From Pseudomonadales bacterium (GTDB lineage Bacteria > Pseudomonadota > Gammaproteobacteria > Pseudomonadales > Azotimanducaceae), in contig JADHNI010000019.1 in assembly GCA_016779585.1 (NCBI GenBank), forward strand, positions 1-52,910: 52,910 nucleotides of DNA, written 5' to 3'. Below are positions 35,026-42,472 of this stretch, piece by piece (the first letter of the stretch is position 1; every line of letters begins with the position of its first letter). The notes beneath the pieces were generated by a model that did not search any database, was not told where the DNA came from, and was given only the letters and a program-made list of their open reading frames with translations. Position numbers and translations under genes: made by a program.

Positions 35026-35137
35026 GGAACTCTCCTACGACATTCAGCACCAACATAAAACAAAAACACGGAGCTTTGCACCAGCGCTGATCACACATTG
35101 GCTCGAAAATACCCTGAAAGCCGCATTTTTTCGTTCA

Positions 35138-35149
35138 GCCAATATTGGC
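35138..35149. promoter_or_regulatory. Perfect 12-base palindrome
   Basis: GCCAATATTGGC lies between the EthD start and the small peptide frame, with ATTGGC appearing again near 35096. It is symmetric and AT-centred, as many operators are. No regulator is identified, so this remains a candidate site. Confidence 0.3.
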
Positions 35150-35209
35150 ACCAAGGTTGCACTACTGGTGACAGGCACTACCCGACAAACCCGACTCAGG
35201 ACACAAACG

Positions 35210-35353
35210 ATGACAGAAGAACTTGGAAACCTTGATCTGGAAGATTTTTTGAAACCCGCCTGCTACTCATCCGGCTACATGGATGATTACTATGAAGCAG
35301 AAGACGTGGTGTCAGACGCAGACTACGAAAACCTTTACGCCCTGCCCTGTTGA
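35210..35353 (+). CDS. Possible small acidic Cys-containing peptide
   Basis: A 47-residue frame starting at ATG 35210, nine bases after AGGA. It is acidic, with a Tyr/Asp cluster (YMDDYYEAEDVVSDADYENLY), one internal Cys in KPACYSSG and a C-terminal Cys. The same frame is open back to 35018, but the upstream residues are basic and look non-coding. Composition (acidic leader, Cys at the end) could suit a modified-peptide precursor, but no maturation enzyme is adjacent. It may also be chance. Confidence 0.4.
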   Translation: MTEELGNLDLEDFLKPACYSSGYMDDYYEAEDVVSDADYENLYALPC

Positions 35354-35365
35354 TCTAACCAAAAC

Positions 35366-35394
35366 TTACCAAGTGCGCGCTCCTCCTGTATGAT
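35366..35394 (+). promoter_or_regulatory. Sigma-70-like promoter before the barrel gene
   Basis: TTACCA (35366-35371) and TATGAT (35389-35394) are separated by exactly 17 bases, 30 bases ahead of the TTG start at 35424. The -10 differs from consensus at one position, and the -35 at two. Confidence 0.45.
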
Positions 35395-35423
35395 CCCCCG
35401 GTCATATCAGGGACGACGCCCAC

Positions 35424-36224
35424 TTGAGATACCTACCGCTTCTTTTTCTCCTGGCTGTTGGTCAGACGTTCGCTGAACCCATTCACTCCGGACTGACAGA
35501 CAGGTGGCATTTCGACTTTTCTGTCCTGACGCAGAAACCGGACGCAACCCTGCGCGCCACGAATTCCGGCGACCGCGAAACCGAAATTGACCTCAAGCGC
35601 CTTGGCGTTGACGACCGGGAAACCACCGGCCAGATCGGTGTGCGCTATCGCATCAACGACAAGTGACGCGCGATATTTGCGTACTCTCCACTGGATGTTT
35701 CAGGAACCAATGTCACCGATCGTTCCTTCAACTTCCGCGGCGAGGAATTTCCTTTGTCTACGTCTGTCTCTAGCGATCTGGAAATTACGACTTACATCTT
35801 CGCTGTCGACTACGCATTTCACACCTCTGACACCACTGAATGGGGCGTCGGCGCCGGTCTGCACGCCATCGATCTCGACATCAAGTTTGAAGGTACACTT
35901 AACGACCTGACGGTTGCCTCAAGTGAAGAAGATTTCCTGGCCCCGCTACCTAACCTGCGTCTGTACCTGAAACATGCCATCAATGAAAAGTGGATGGTAG
36001 GAGGCAGTCTTGGCTGGTTGGGCGCCAATATCGACGATTATGACGGCAACCTGGTCGTTGGCTCTGCGTTTGTGGATTACCGCATCAACGATAACTGGAC
36101 CCTCGGTGCGGGCTACCAGGTGATCGATATTGATCTCAAGATTGATGATTCACCGGATGAACAGGAATACAATATCGAGCTCCCCGGTTTCAGCCTGAAC
36201 CTGACCTACAGCATCCCGAAGTAA
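35424..36224 (+). pseudogene. Outer-membrane beta-barrel protein split by in-frame TGA
   Basis: From TTG 35424 a signal peptide (YLPLLFLLAVGQTFA) leads into barrel strands. After RYRINDK the frame meets TGA at 35664 and then continues, without a shift, to 36224 with RAIFAYSPLDVSGT and strands such as WGVGAGLHAIDLDIKFEG. Later turns in the same protein read INEKWMVGG and INDNWTLGAGY, so the TGA stands where Trp (TGG) is expected. Read through, the product is 266 residues. Options are a recent nonsense mutation, a sequencing error, or leaky stop reading (TGA followed by C). Family: OmpW-like small barrel, not identified further. Confidence 0.75.
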
Positions 36225-36242
36225 GGAACACTCACCAACCGA

Positions 36243-36704
36243 TCAAACGGTGTAATCACCTGCACGACTTGCCCGGCGTTGTTCCCGCGCCTGGTTAACG
36301 GCCTGGAATATCAGCCCTGGCTGGATAGATCGCACTTCCGGCTCGATCGTATGGTTGATCATGGTCTGGTTGGTGTTGTAGCGGGTTCCAGGAGCGTCGC
36401 GCAGCAGCAGCCGAAAGTCCACGAGATAGCGACGCACAGTGACATGGTCAAAACTGCAGGGGTCCACAAAGTCTGCCATCCAGGTCTCCAGTTCATGATT
36501 CAGTTCCGGTTCGCTGCAGGACTTTCGGGGATCAAGCACGGATGCTGCCACAGCGAGGAAGAGCAAGGTGTCGGCTCTACCCTTCGGCATACGGCGCAAT
36601 CGACCTGCGCTGAACATGCGTTCAAACCTGACTTCTGCATCCGCCAGGCAAACTTTTTCCGGTTCATTAACCACTGGATGAACCGGGAATCGTCCGAACT
36701 TCAC
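36243..36704 (-). CDS. DUF2087-like protein
   Basis: A 153-residue soluble protein. The RMPKGRADTLLFLAVAASVLD, SEPELNHELETWM and DHVTVRRYLVDFRLLLRD segments match the DUF2087 winged-helix-like pattern, which often follows regulators or stands alone in DNA-linked roles. The ATG at 36704 lies inside the end of the cation transporter gene (38-base overlap), so the two are coupled. The first 30 residues may not all be translated; a later start is possible. Function unknown. Confidence 0.65.
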   Translation of the reverse strand: MKFGRFPVHPVVNEPEKVCLADAEVRFERMFSAGRLRRMPKGRADTLLFLAVAASVLDPRKSCSEPELNHELETWMADFVDPCSFDHVTVRRYLVDFRLLLRDAPGTRYNTNQTMINHTIEPEVRSIQPGLIFQAVNQAREQRRASRAGDYTV

Positions 36705-37296
36705 GAATAGCAGCAGTGATCACACGAGCCGACGAACGCAGCAGCATGGCTACCAGAATTGAAGCCACCACAAGGTCGGGCCAGCCGGCATTAAAGAGCC
36801 ACACCAGCCCGGCAGACAAAAACACCGAGATGTTTACGGCTATGTCATTGCGCGAACATTCCCAGACGGAATTCATGTTGAGGTCGTCGTTCCGGTGACG
36901 CCAGAGTAATCCCAGGCAAAGAGAGTTTGCCGCCAGGGCTATCAGGCTGAAGATTCCCATCAATTCAAAGATCGGCGTTTCAGGGGCAAGCAGTTTCTGC
37001 ACAATCTGCGCACTCACCAGTAGCGCGGCGAGTAAGATAAGCACTCCCTTAAACAGGGCTACACGCGCTTTCGCCACTGCTGTGCCGCCCACCACAGCAA
37101 GGCTCAATCCGTAAGTGAGTGCATCTCCCAGGTTGTCGAGGCTGTCTGCAAAAAGCCCAGAAGATCCGGCGTACTGAGCTGCCATCACCATGACAACGAA
37201 CATCACAGCATTAATCACAAGCACCGCCTGCAAGGTACCCTTGTGCTTGTCTCGCAGCGCGTCTGTAGCGCAATCGTTTTCACAACAACTCGACAT
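36667..37296 (-). CDS. Cation diffusion facilitator family transporter, short form
   Basis: Inner-membrane metal exporter of 209 residues, ending after the last helix and lacking the usual cytoplasmic C-terminal domain. FADSLDNLGDALTYGLSL carries the first Asp pair (normally H/DxxxD) and WECSRNDIAVNISVF the second site, where HD is replaced by RND. The N-terminus MSSCCENDCATD is Cys-rich and may bind metal. CDF proteins export Zn, Co, Cd, Fe or Mn in exchange for protons. The metal cannot be read from sequence alone. Confidence 0.82.
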   Translation of the reverse strand: MSSCCENDCATDALRDKHKGTLQAVLVINAVMFVVMVMAAQYAGSSGLFADSLDNLGDALTYGLSLAVVGGTAVAKARVALFKGVLILLAALLVSAQIVQKLLAPETPIFELMGIFSLIALAANSLCLGLLWRHRNDDLNMNSVWECSRNDIAVNISVFLSAGLVWLFNAGWPDLVVASILVAMLLRSSARVITAAIREVRTIPGSSSG

Positions 37297-37343
37297 AGTG
37301 AATAATATGTTACTTCTTTCCCATCTTTCCCACCACGCTCAAC

Positions 37344-38393
37344 ATGCACGACACCAGTAACGTTCGAATCTCGCGCTCACAACCCCTGATGACACCCAGG
37401 GAACTCGCCGGGGAGTATCCTTCCGACGAGACCATCACGAAATATGTCTGGCAGGCACGGCGGGACATAGAAAAAATACTTACAGGGCAGGACCCGCGCC
37501 TGCTTTGTATCGTTGGACCCTGCTCGGTGCATGACCCAAAAGCACTGCTCGATTTTGCCGGGAAGTTCAAAGACGCAACCGGGTCCATGACCGACGCGAT
37601 TCTTCCTGTTCTGCGTGTGTACTTCGAAAAACCCAGGTCAGTCATCGGATGGAAGGGATTGATCAACGACCCCGACCTGGATGGCAGTTTCCAGATCAGC
37701 AAGGGTCTGGGACAGGCACGATCACTGCTGCTTGAAGTCGCACGAATGCAACTGCCTGCTGCAACAGAATTCCTGGACACCACCTTTGGCCAGTATTATG
37801 CGGACCTGATCAGTTTCGGCGCCATTGGTGCACGCACGGTGGAAAGCCAGGTGCATCGTGAGCTTGCCTCCGGTCTTTCCATGCCGGTGGGTTTCAAAAA
37901 CGGCACCAGCGGCAAAATCAACGTAGCCGTGGATGCCATTCGCAGTGCGCAACATCCGCATTGGTTTCCTTCCTTAACACCCGAAGGGGAACCCGCAATT
38001 CTGGAATCCACAGGCAACCCACACGCCTATCTCATACTTCGCGGTGGCAGTGACACGGGACCCAACTACCTGCCATCCCATATTGAACAGGCGGTAACCG
38101 CCCTTACTGATTATGAGCTCACACCTTCCATCATCGTGGATTGCAGCCACGGCAACAGTGAGAAACAACATCAAAGACAAGTAGAGGTAGCCCAGAACCT
38201 TGCGCACCAGATAGCGCAGGGCCAGAGTGCGATTCGCGGCGTCATGCTGGAAAGCCACCTGGTTGCGGGGCAGCAGGACATCTCTGCATCACCGCTCACC
38301 TATGGCCAGAGCATTACTGATGCCTGCCTTGCACTGGATGAAACCATACCTGTGCTGAAGGAACTGGCAACTGCCAGCAGGGCCGCAAACTAA
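37344..38393 (+). CDS. 3-deoxy-7-phosphoheptulonate (DAHP) synthase, class I
   Basis: First enzyme of the shikimate pathway: phosphoenolpyruvate plus erythrose 4-phosphate to DAHP. The 349-residue protein has the AroFGH-type core: IVGPCSVHDPKA with metal ligand Cys60, RVYFEKPRSVIGWKGLINDP, GARTVESQVHRELASGL, GFKNGTSG and the metal-binding DCSHGNSEK. Which feedback amino acid controls it is not evident, so aroF, aroG or aroH is not chosen. Its 3' end overlaps the convergent NUDIX gene by four bases. No TyrR-type box was recognised upstream. Confidence 0.95.
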   Translation: MHDTSNVRISRSQPLMTPRELAGEYPSDETITKYVWQARRDIEKILTGQDPRLLCIVGPCSVHDPKALLDFAGKFKDATGSMTDAILPVLRVYFEKPRSVIGWKGLINDPDLDGSFQISKGLGQARSLLLEVARMQLPAATEFLDTTFGQYYADLISFGAIGARTVESQVHRELASGLSMPVGFKNGTSGKINVAVDAIRSAQHPHWFPSLTPEGEPAILESTGNPHAYLILRGGSDTGPNYLPSHIEQAVTALTDYELTPSIIVDCSHGNSEKQHQRQVEVAQNLAHQIAQGQSAIRGVMLESHLVAGQQDISASPLTYGQSITDACLALDETIPVLKELATASRAAN

Positions 38394-38908
38394 CCAAACA
38401 GTTCAAGCTCCCTGGCACGATGATGAAACCAGGGGGTAAACCGATCAGGTTGGCGCGTCATCTCCACTTCCAGCGATTCAAGTTCAATCTTGCGAATTTC
38501 CAGTACTTCTTCGGGGTCCGCGTGAATCAAACCTTCATACATCGTTCGAAACGACTGCTGGAACTCGAAATCCCGAATACCCAATTCCGGCATATCCAGT
38601 CTTGATTTCGCAACCTCACCGTAAGGCTCGAGGGACACGCCAGAGATGCCAAGTTCTTCCTCGAGTCCACGCAGTGCGCCCTCCTCAAAGGTTTCACCCG
38701 GCTTCAGATGTTCAGCGGCGCTGACGTCCCAGGTACCCGGACAAATATCCTTGGACAACTGGCGCCTCTGGATAAGAAGCCTGCCATCCAGGAAAAAGAC
38801 GAACACATTCGATGCGCGATGCCAAATACCCTCGCGATGCACGATAGAGCGATACTCGGTACCAAGTCTTTCACCTGTTTCACTGAAGGTATCAAACTGT
38901 TCCGACAT
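38390..38908 (-). CDS. NUDIX hydrolase family protein with altered box
   Basis: A 172-residue protein from ATG 38908 (MSEQFDTFSETG), as in homologues; a frame to 38956 adds only junk. The NUDIX region is EHLKPGETFEEGALRGLEEELGI. Compared with GX5EX7REUXEEXGU, the first Gly is Glu and the central RE is RG, although the EE pair remains. The architecture (HREGIWHRASNVFVF, LLIQRRQLSKD) resembles isopentenyl-diphosphate isomerase-like and ADP-ribose NUDIX enzymes. Activity may be reduced or shifted. It borders the integron. Confidence 0.82.
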   Translation of the reverse strand: MSEQFDTFSETGERLGTEYRSIVHREGIWHRASNVFVFFLDGRLLIQRRQLSKDICPGTWDVSAAEHLKPGETFEEGALRGLEEELGISGVSLEPYGEVAKSRLDMPELGIRDFEFQQSFRTMYEGLIHADPEEVLEIRKIELESLEVEMTRQPDRFTPWFHHRARELELFG

Positions 38909-38951
38909 CAGGAAAAGCGCTGGCAAAGGCGGCCAAGGATTTCGGCGTGAT

Positions 38952-39008
38952 AGCAAACTGCCGTCAATTGCATATCAGGTGTCTCCCTTTAACAACTGCA
39001 TGTTAGGT
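38952..39008 (-). repeat. attC recombination site of the distal cassette
   Basis: 57 bases. On the cassette strand it starts ACCTAAC-ATGCAGTT and ends near ACGGCA-GTTTGCT. The two ends pair as TAAC(A)TGC-GT against GC-GCAGTTT with a few mismatches, typical of the R and L boxes. The far R box GTTTGCT departs from GTTRRRY, so the site is probably decayed at the array end. The CDS stop TAA is inside the first box. Confidence 0.6.
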
Positions 39009-39473
39009 AGAGCCCCACTTATCGATTGCGTCTTGAATAGCTTTCTGAGCCGATGGCGTGAGTATATGCCTATTCTCCTGCCACCACTCTTTTCCTCCAG
39101 GAGTAGAACATGATGCAGCCACCGCTCTCGCAAAATACTCATAAGGTTCTTCATCGTAGTTACCAATCTTGTAGTCAGCGTTTATGAGCTCGAATTGTTG
39201 AATCCAAACCATCTGATAGAGGCTAGCTCTATGTTGCTCTACAGCGTTCAAGTTCTTATAACTCTCCTGGAATCGATTCAAGATCTCCGCAAGCTCTGCA
39301 TCTTCAATAGCGGGACGAAAAGCATCGCCGAGCGCAGTAACTGCTTCCCTATTTGCAGCTCGTCTAAGCAACACGGAATTTTGGCGAATCTGAAATCCGA
39401 CAAAAATGAGCGAGAGGATCACCCCTATGCCAGATAGGAGTTCGCCGATACTAGCTATCTCGTCGAGAGTCAT
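39003..39473 (-). CDS. Integron cassette protein, one membrane helix
   Basis: A 156-residue protein of unknown family. The N-terminus has one membrane helix (ELLSGIGVILSLIFVGFQI, about 11-29) followed by a soluble helical part (RQNSVLLRRAANREAVTALGDA..., SYKNLNAVEQHRASLYQMVW, WWQENRHILTPSAQKAIQDAI). Similar one-helix proteins are often found in gene cassettes and near toxin-like accessory genes. The ATG lies four bases after the attC1 boundary, with no proper ribosome site. Base composition is lower in GC than its chromosomal neighbours, consistent with transfer. Confidence 0.75.
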   Translation of the reverse strand: MTLDEIASIGELLSGIGVILSLIFVGFQIRQNSVLLRRAANREAVTALGDAFRPAIEDAELAEILNRFQESYKNLNAVEQHRASLYQMVWIQQFELINADYKIGNYDEEPYEYFARAVAASCSTPGGKEWWQENRHILTPSAQKAIQDAIDKWGST

Positions 39474-39476
39474 GCT

Positions 39477-39548
39477 ACCGAACGCCTGGTAGGTGCGTCC
39501 GAGCGGAGTGAGCGAAGCGAACGCAGCAACTTAAACGGCATGTTATGC
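39477..39548 (-). repeat. attC recombination site of the proximal cassette
   Basis: 72 bases. On the cassette strand it begins GCATAAC-ATGCCGTTTAAG and ends CCAGGC-GTTCGGT. The box pair GCATAAC/GTTCGGT is imperfect (GTTRRRY expected). Between them is a GC-rich central arm (TTCGCTTCGCTCACTCCGCT) of the kind common in attC sites. The CDS stop TAA is within the first box. Confidence 0.7.
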
Positions 39549-39905
39549 GTCCGTCCGCGGATCTTCCGATTGTGAATGCAGGGTCCTACCTGGCGTCAAA
39601 TAGAATTCCGTCGATGTTTCCTTGAGAAATTGACGATGCCAACATCCTTGTGGGACAACAAGATAGGAACCAGCTTTAACGGTCGCCAACACGCTTTCGC
39701 CACCATCTGCCGGAAGTACTTCAACTTCTATCTCACCTTCGGATACGTGCAGCAGTTCATCACAGTCAGGATGCATTTCCCACGGTGAGGGTCCACCTGC
39801 AGAGGACCAAAATACACCTCCACCACCTTCATTGAAGCTACATAGTTCTTTGAAGTCCATCTGGTTTGCCGCTCTTGCGGTTTCTTGTGGGCCGAGTAGC
39901 GCCAA
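39543..39905 (-). CDS. Integron cassette cupin-domain protein
   Basis: A small cupin of up to 120 residues. Motif 1 is seen as WEMHPDCDELLHVSEGEIEVEV (His, Asp and Glu candidates for metal) and motif 2 as VPQGCWHRQF. It may be an enzyme or a sensor of a small ligand. The start is unclear: TTG 39905 near the attI junction or ATG 39860 (MDFKELCSF); neither has a clear ribosome site. It is the first cassette, so it would be the most strongly expressed from a promoter in intI or attI. Confidence 0.75.
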   Translation of the reverse strand: MALLGPQETARAANQMDFKELCSFNEGGGGVFWSSAGGPSPWEMHPDCDELLHVSEGEIEVEVLPADGGESVLATVKAGSYLVVPQGCWHRQFLKETSTEFYLTPGRTLHSQSEDPRTDA

Positions 39906-40096
39906 CGGTCTATGAACAGCGGTACTTTATGAAGAATGGGAGTGTCTAGGAAACCCAGGCCGTATCAAGGCTCTATAACTCCTCAAATAAGAGCCTTGTA
40001 GCATTCTAACAAATCACGCACATCGTTTTCAGCTAATACGCCTACCCGCTTTGTATCAACTGACTAGACTTTCATCGTTTTACAGAAGTCTACGCC
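39906..40096. other. attI-side region with inverted repeat
   Basis: This 191-base gap between intI and the first cassette should hold attI, the integrase promoter and the cassette promoter. A perfect 9-base inverted repeat, CAAGGCTCT (39966-39974) and AGAGCCTTG (39990-39998), is visible with a 15-base loop and no following T-run. The likely attI/cassette junction is at GTTGGCG on the minus strand (about 39900-39906). No clear LexA box was found. Confidence 0.5.
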
Positions 40097-41101
40097 ATGA
40101 AACTCATAGCACAACTCCGTCGCGAAATGCGGCTACGTAACTATAGCCCAAGAACCGCCAAGGCATACGAACAATGGACGATCCGGCTGGTGAGATACCA
40201 TGGAGGTCTGCATCCGAGAGAGATGCATGATCAGGAGGTCATCGCATTCCTCACCCACCTGGCGGTAAACAAACAAGTCGCAGCGGCGACCCAAAATCAG
40301 GCGCTAAATGCACTGGTGTTCTTCTTCAGGCACATTCTTAAGAATCCACTGGGGGACATCACCGCGGCAGCCAGGGCAAAGGCACCACGTCGACTCCCGG
40401 TAGTACTGTCGCGCGAAGAGATAAGTACTTTGCTGGCTAATTTGAACGGAACACATCGATTGATTGCTGCGCTGCTGTATGGGTCAGGTCTCAGAGTCCT
40501 TGAGGGGTTACAGCTCCGAACCAAGGATTTGGATTTTTCCTACAGTTGTATTCATGTGCACAACGGAAAGGGGAAAAAGGATCGGATCGTCGCTCTGCCA
40601 GAAGTGCTGCACTTGCCACTCCGTCAGCACCTACACAAGATCAAACTGCTACATCAGCAGGATCTGGATTCCGGTTTTGGGGAAGTGGATCTGCCGGTGA
40701 GTTTGAAGCGGAAATATCGATCCGCGGCCAAGAACTGGGCCTGGCAGTTCATCTTTCCAGCTAGCAGAAGATACAAAGACGCCAAAGAAGAAACCGAACG
40801 TCGATTTCATCTGCACCCAACAGCGGTTCAGAAAGCATTTCGAAAAGCGCTTCGTGATTCGCGCATGACAAAACCGGCTTCCCCACACACGCTGCGTCAC
40901 TCCTTCGCTACGCACGCCCTTGAAAACGGGTTGGACATAAGAACCGTCCAGCAACAATTAGGGCATTCATCGCTCGAGACAACTGAGATCTACACCCACG
41001 TGCTAAAACGTGGAGGCCAGGCGGTACGCAATCCACTGGAAGATATTTTCCCAACTATGCAGGAACTGGGTCTGAATCAGCCAGCCGATCCTTCGCCTTG
41101 A
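40097..41101 (+). CDS. intI: Integron integrase IntI
   Basis: Tyrosine recombinase of 334 residues that inserts and excises gene cassettes between attI and attC. Catalytic residues are Arg133 (GSGLRVLEGLQLR), Lys in GKGKKDR, His264 and Arg267 (HTLRHS), His290 (QQLGHSS) and Tyr299 (TTEIYTHV). Between them lies the IntI-only insert (about 203-240: SLKRKYRSAAKNWAWQFIFP through RRFHLH), which separates it from XerC/D. The length matches IntI1 (337). All key residues are present, so it should be active. Its 3' end overlaps the MFS gene by 47 bases. Confidence 0.95.
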   Translation: MKLIAQLRREMRLRNYSPRTAKAYEQWTIRLVRYHGGLHPREMHDQEVIAFLTHLAVNKQVAAATQNQALNALVFFFRHILKNPLGDITAAARAKAPRRLPVVLSREEISTLLANLNGTHRLIAALLYGSGLRVLEGLQLRTKDLDFSYSCIHVHNGKGKKDRIVALPEVLHLPLRQHLHKIKLLHQQDLDSGFGEVDLPVSLKRKYRSAAKNWAWQFIFPASRRYKDAKEETERRFHLHPTAVQKAFRKALRDSRMTKPASPHTLRHSFATHALENGLDIRTVQQQLGHSSLETTEIYTHVLKRGGQAVRNPLEDIFPTMQELGLNQPADPSP

Positions 41102-42383
41102 GGTCCTCACGCAGCGTTCTCGATGCCAGGTAATAGTGCAGCGCTGACCAGGCGTTACCGAACACGGCAAGGAAAAGAAGTGAGTAACGAATCGACTCTT
41201 CACCGTATTCAGGCTTCAAAAGATCCGAGAGGTAACCTGCAAATACCGGTCCGAGACCGAGACCAATAAGGTTCAGGATGAACAGCAGGATGGCGGAAGC
41301 CAGGCTGCGCATCGCAGGAGGCACCAGCGTCTGCGTCATTGCAAAGGTAGGGCCGAGGTACATAGGGCCAAGAATGTATGCGGGTATCGCAAGAATCAGG
41401 GCAAGTATCGGGTCACTGGTTGTATAGAAGAGAAAGGCAAAGGGCACAGACACAAAAGTCGCAATGCCGGGTATTCCCATGTACCAGCGCTTGTCGTTTT
41501 TCCCATAGCGGTCACCCAGAAACCCGCCCAGGTAAGTGCCGATCATGCCGGTCAGGCCAATCAGGAAGAGATAGGTGGAAGTCTCTGCCAGGCCAAATCC
41601 ATGTACACGAATAAAAAACGAAGGCAGGAACAGGCCAACGCCATAACCGACAAACGCGTGTAATGCCCCGGCAAATGACAGGTGCCTGAACGAACGAAGC
41701 CCCCACATGAACTTCATGGTGTCCATCAGTGGCACCGTCTCTTTGCTGACGGGGACACCTTCCGGTTCAGAAAAGCCGCGTGGTGGCTCCTTGATCGTGA
41801 AGTAGAAAACTGCCGCAACAATAATGCCCGGCAGGCCCACAACCAGGAAGGCGGTTCGCCAGCCAAAATATTCACCAATCCAGCCACCGGCGAGTGTGCC
41901 AATTGCGCCGCCAATGGGTATACCCAGCGCATAGGTCGAGAGGGCCGTCGCACGTTTTTCTTCCGGGTAGTAATCCGAGATGAGCGAATGAATGGGTGGC
42001 GAACATCCCGCTTCACCCACACCCACGCCAATTCTTGCAATTAGCAGCGAGCCAAAACTCTTGGCTGTGGAAGTGAACATCGTCATCACGCTCCAGATGA
42101 CGATAGCCAGCGCAACGATATTCTTGCGGGTTCCCCTGTCGGCCCACCGCGCAATCGGGATACCGGCAAAGGTGTAAAAGATCGCAAACGCGATGCCACC
42201 AAGAAGGCCGAGCTGTGTGTCACTCAGGTGTATTTCTGCCCGAATCGGTTCGATCAGGATGGAAAAAATCTGGCGGTCAACGAAATTGATGATGTACACC
42301 AGCAGGAACATGCTGAGCGCATAGGTTCGATACCCTGGTGTTACAGAAAAGGGGGCTGATGTAAGTTCTTGTTCTTCTTTCAA
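41055..42383 (-). CDS. MFS transporter, spinster-like
   Basis: Inner-membrane transporter with 12 predicted helices. The start at TTG 42383 (442 residues) follows AGGG at seven bases; the frame extends to 42425 without a ribosome site. Motif A is seen as GIPIARWADRGTRKN between helices 2 and 3; INFVDRQIFSILIEPI in helix 1 and GVGVGEAGCSPP in helix 4 match the spinster-type group often linked to uptake of aromatic or lipid-like acids. The substrate is unknown. The last 15 codons overlap intI. Confidence 0.87.
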   Translation of the reverse strand: MKEEQELTSAPFSVTPGYRTYALSMFLLVYIINFVDRQIFSILIEPIRAEIHLSDTQLGLLGGIAFAIFYTFAGIPIARWADRGTRKNIVALAIVIWSVMTMFTSTAKSFGSLLIARIGVGVGEAGCSPPIHSLISDYYPEEKRATALSTYALGIPIGGAIGTLAGGWIGEYFGWRTAFLVVGLPGIIVAAVFYFTIKEPPRGFSEPEGVPVSKETVPLMDTMKFMWGLRSFRHLSFAGALHAFVGYGVGLFLPSFFIRVHGFGLAETSTYLFLIGLTGMIGTYLGGFLGDRYGKNDKRWYMGIPGIATFVSVPFAFLFYTTSDPILALILAIPAYILGPMYLGPTFAMTQTLVPPAMRSLASAILLFILNLIGLGLGPVFAGYLSDLLKPEYGEESIRYSLLFLAVFGNAWSALHYYLASRTLREDLKAKDRLADSDPVPA

Positions 42384-42472
42384 GTTATACCCTGGTACTG
42401 CAAGCGCGCGACTCGCCACGCGCAAACAACACTAATATCATGAAGCACCGAACAAGACCAATCGGTTAGAGG

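Larger units (their letters stand above)
38952..41101. mobile_element. Chromosomal integron: intI, attI side, two cassettes
   Basis: An integron integrase gene (plus strand) is followed on its 5' side by two cassette genes that point away from it on the minus strand. Each cassette gene ends with TAA inside an RYYYAAC box (GCATAAC and ACCTAAC) that opens an imperfect palindrome. This is the normal layout: intI, attI, cassette, attC, cassette, attC. No transposase or resistance gene is present. The array is short, so it may be the remains of a longer one. Confidence 0.85.

Noticed and set aside
35664-35720. Second selenocysteine codon in the barrel gene
   Set aside because: A loop starting with G lies 27 bases downstream, but the stem is only about four pairs, and internal repeats in the protein point to Trp at this place.
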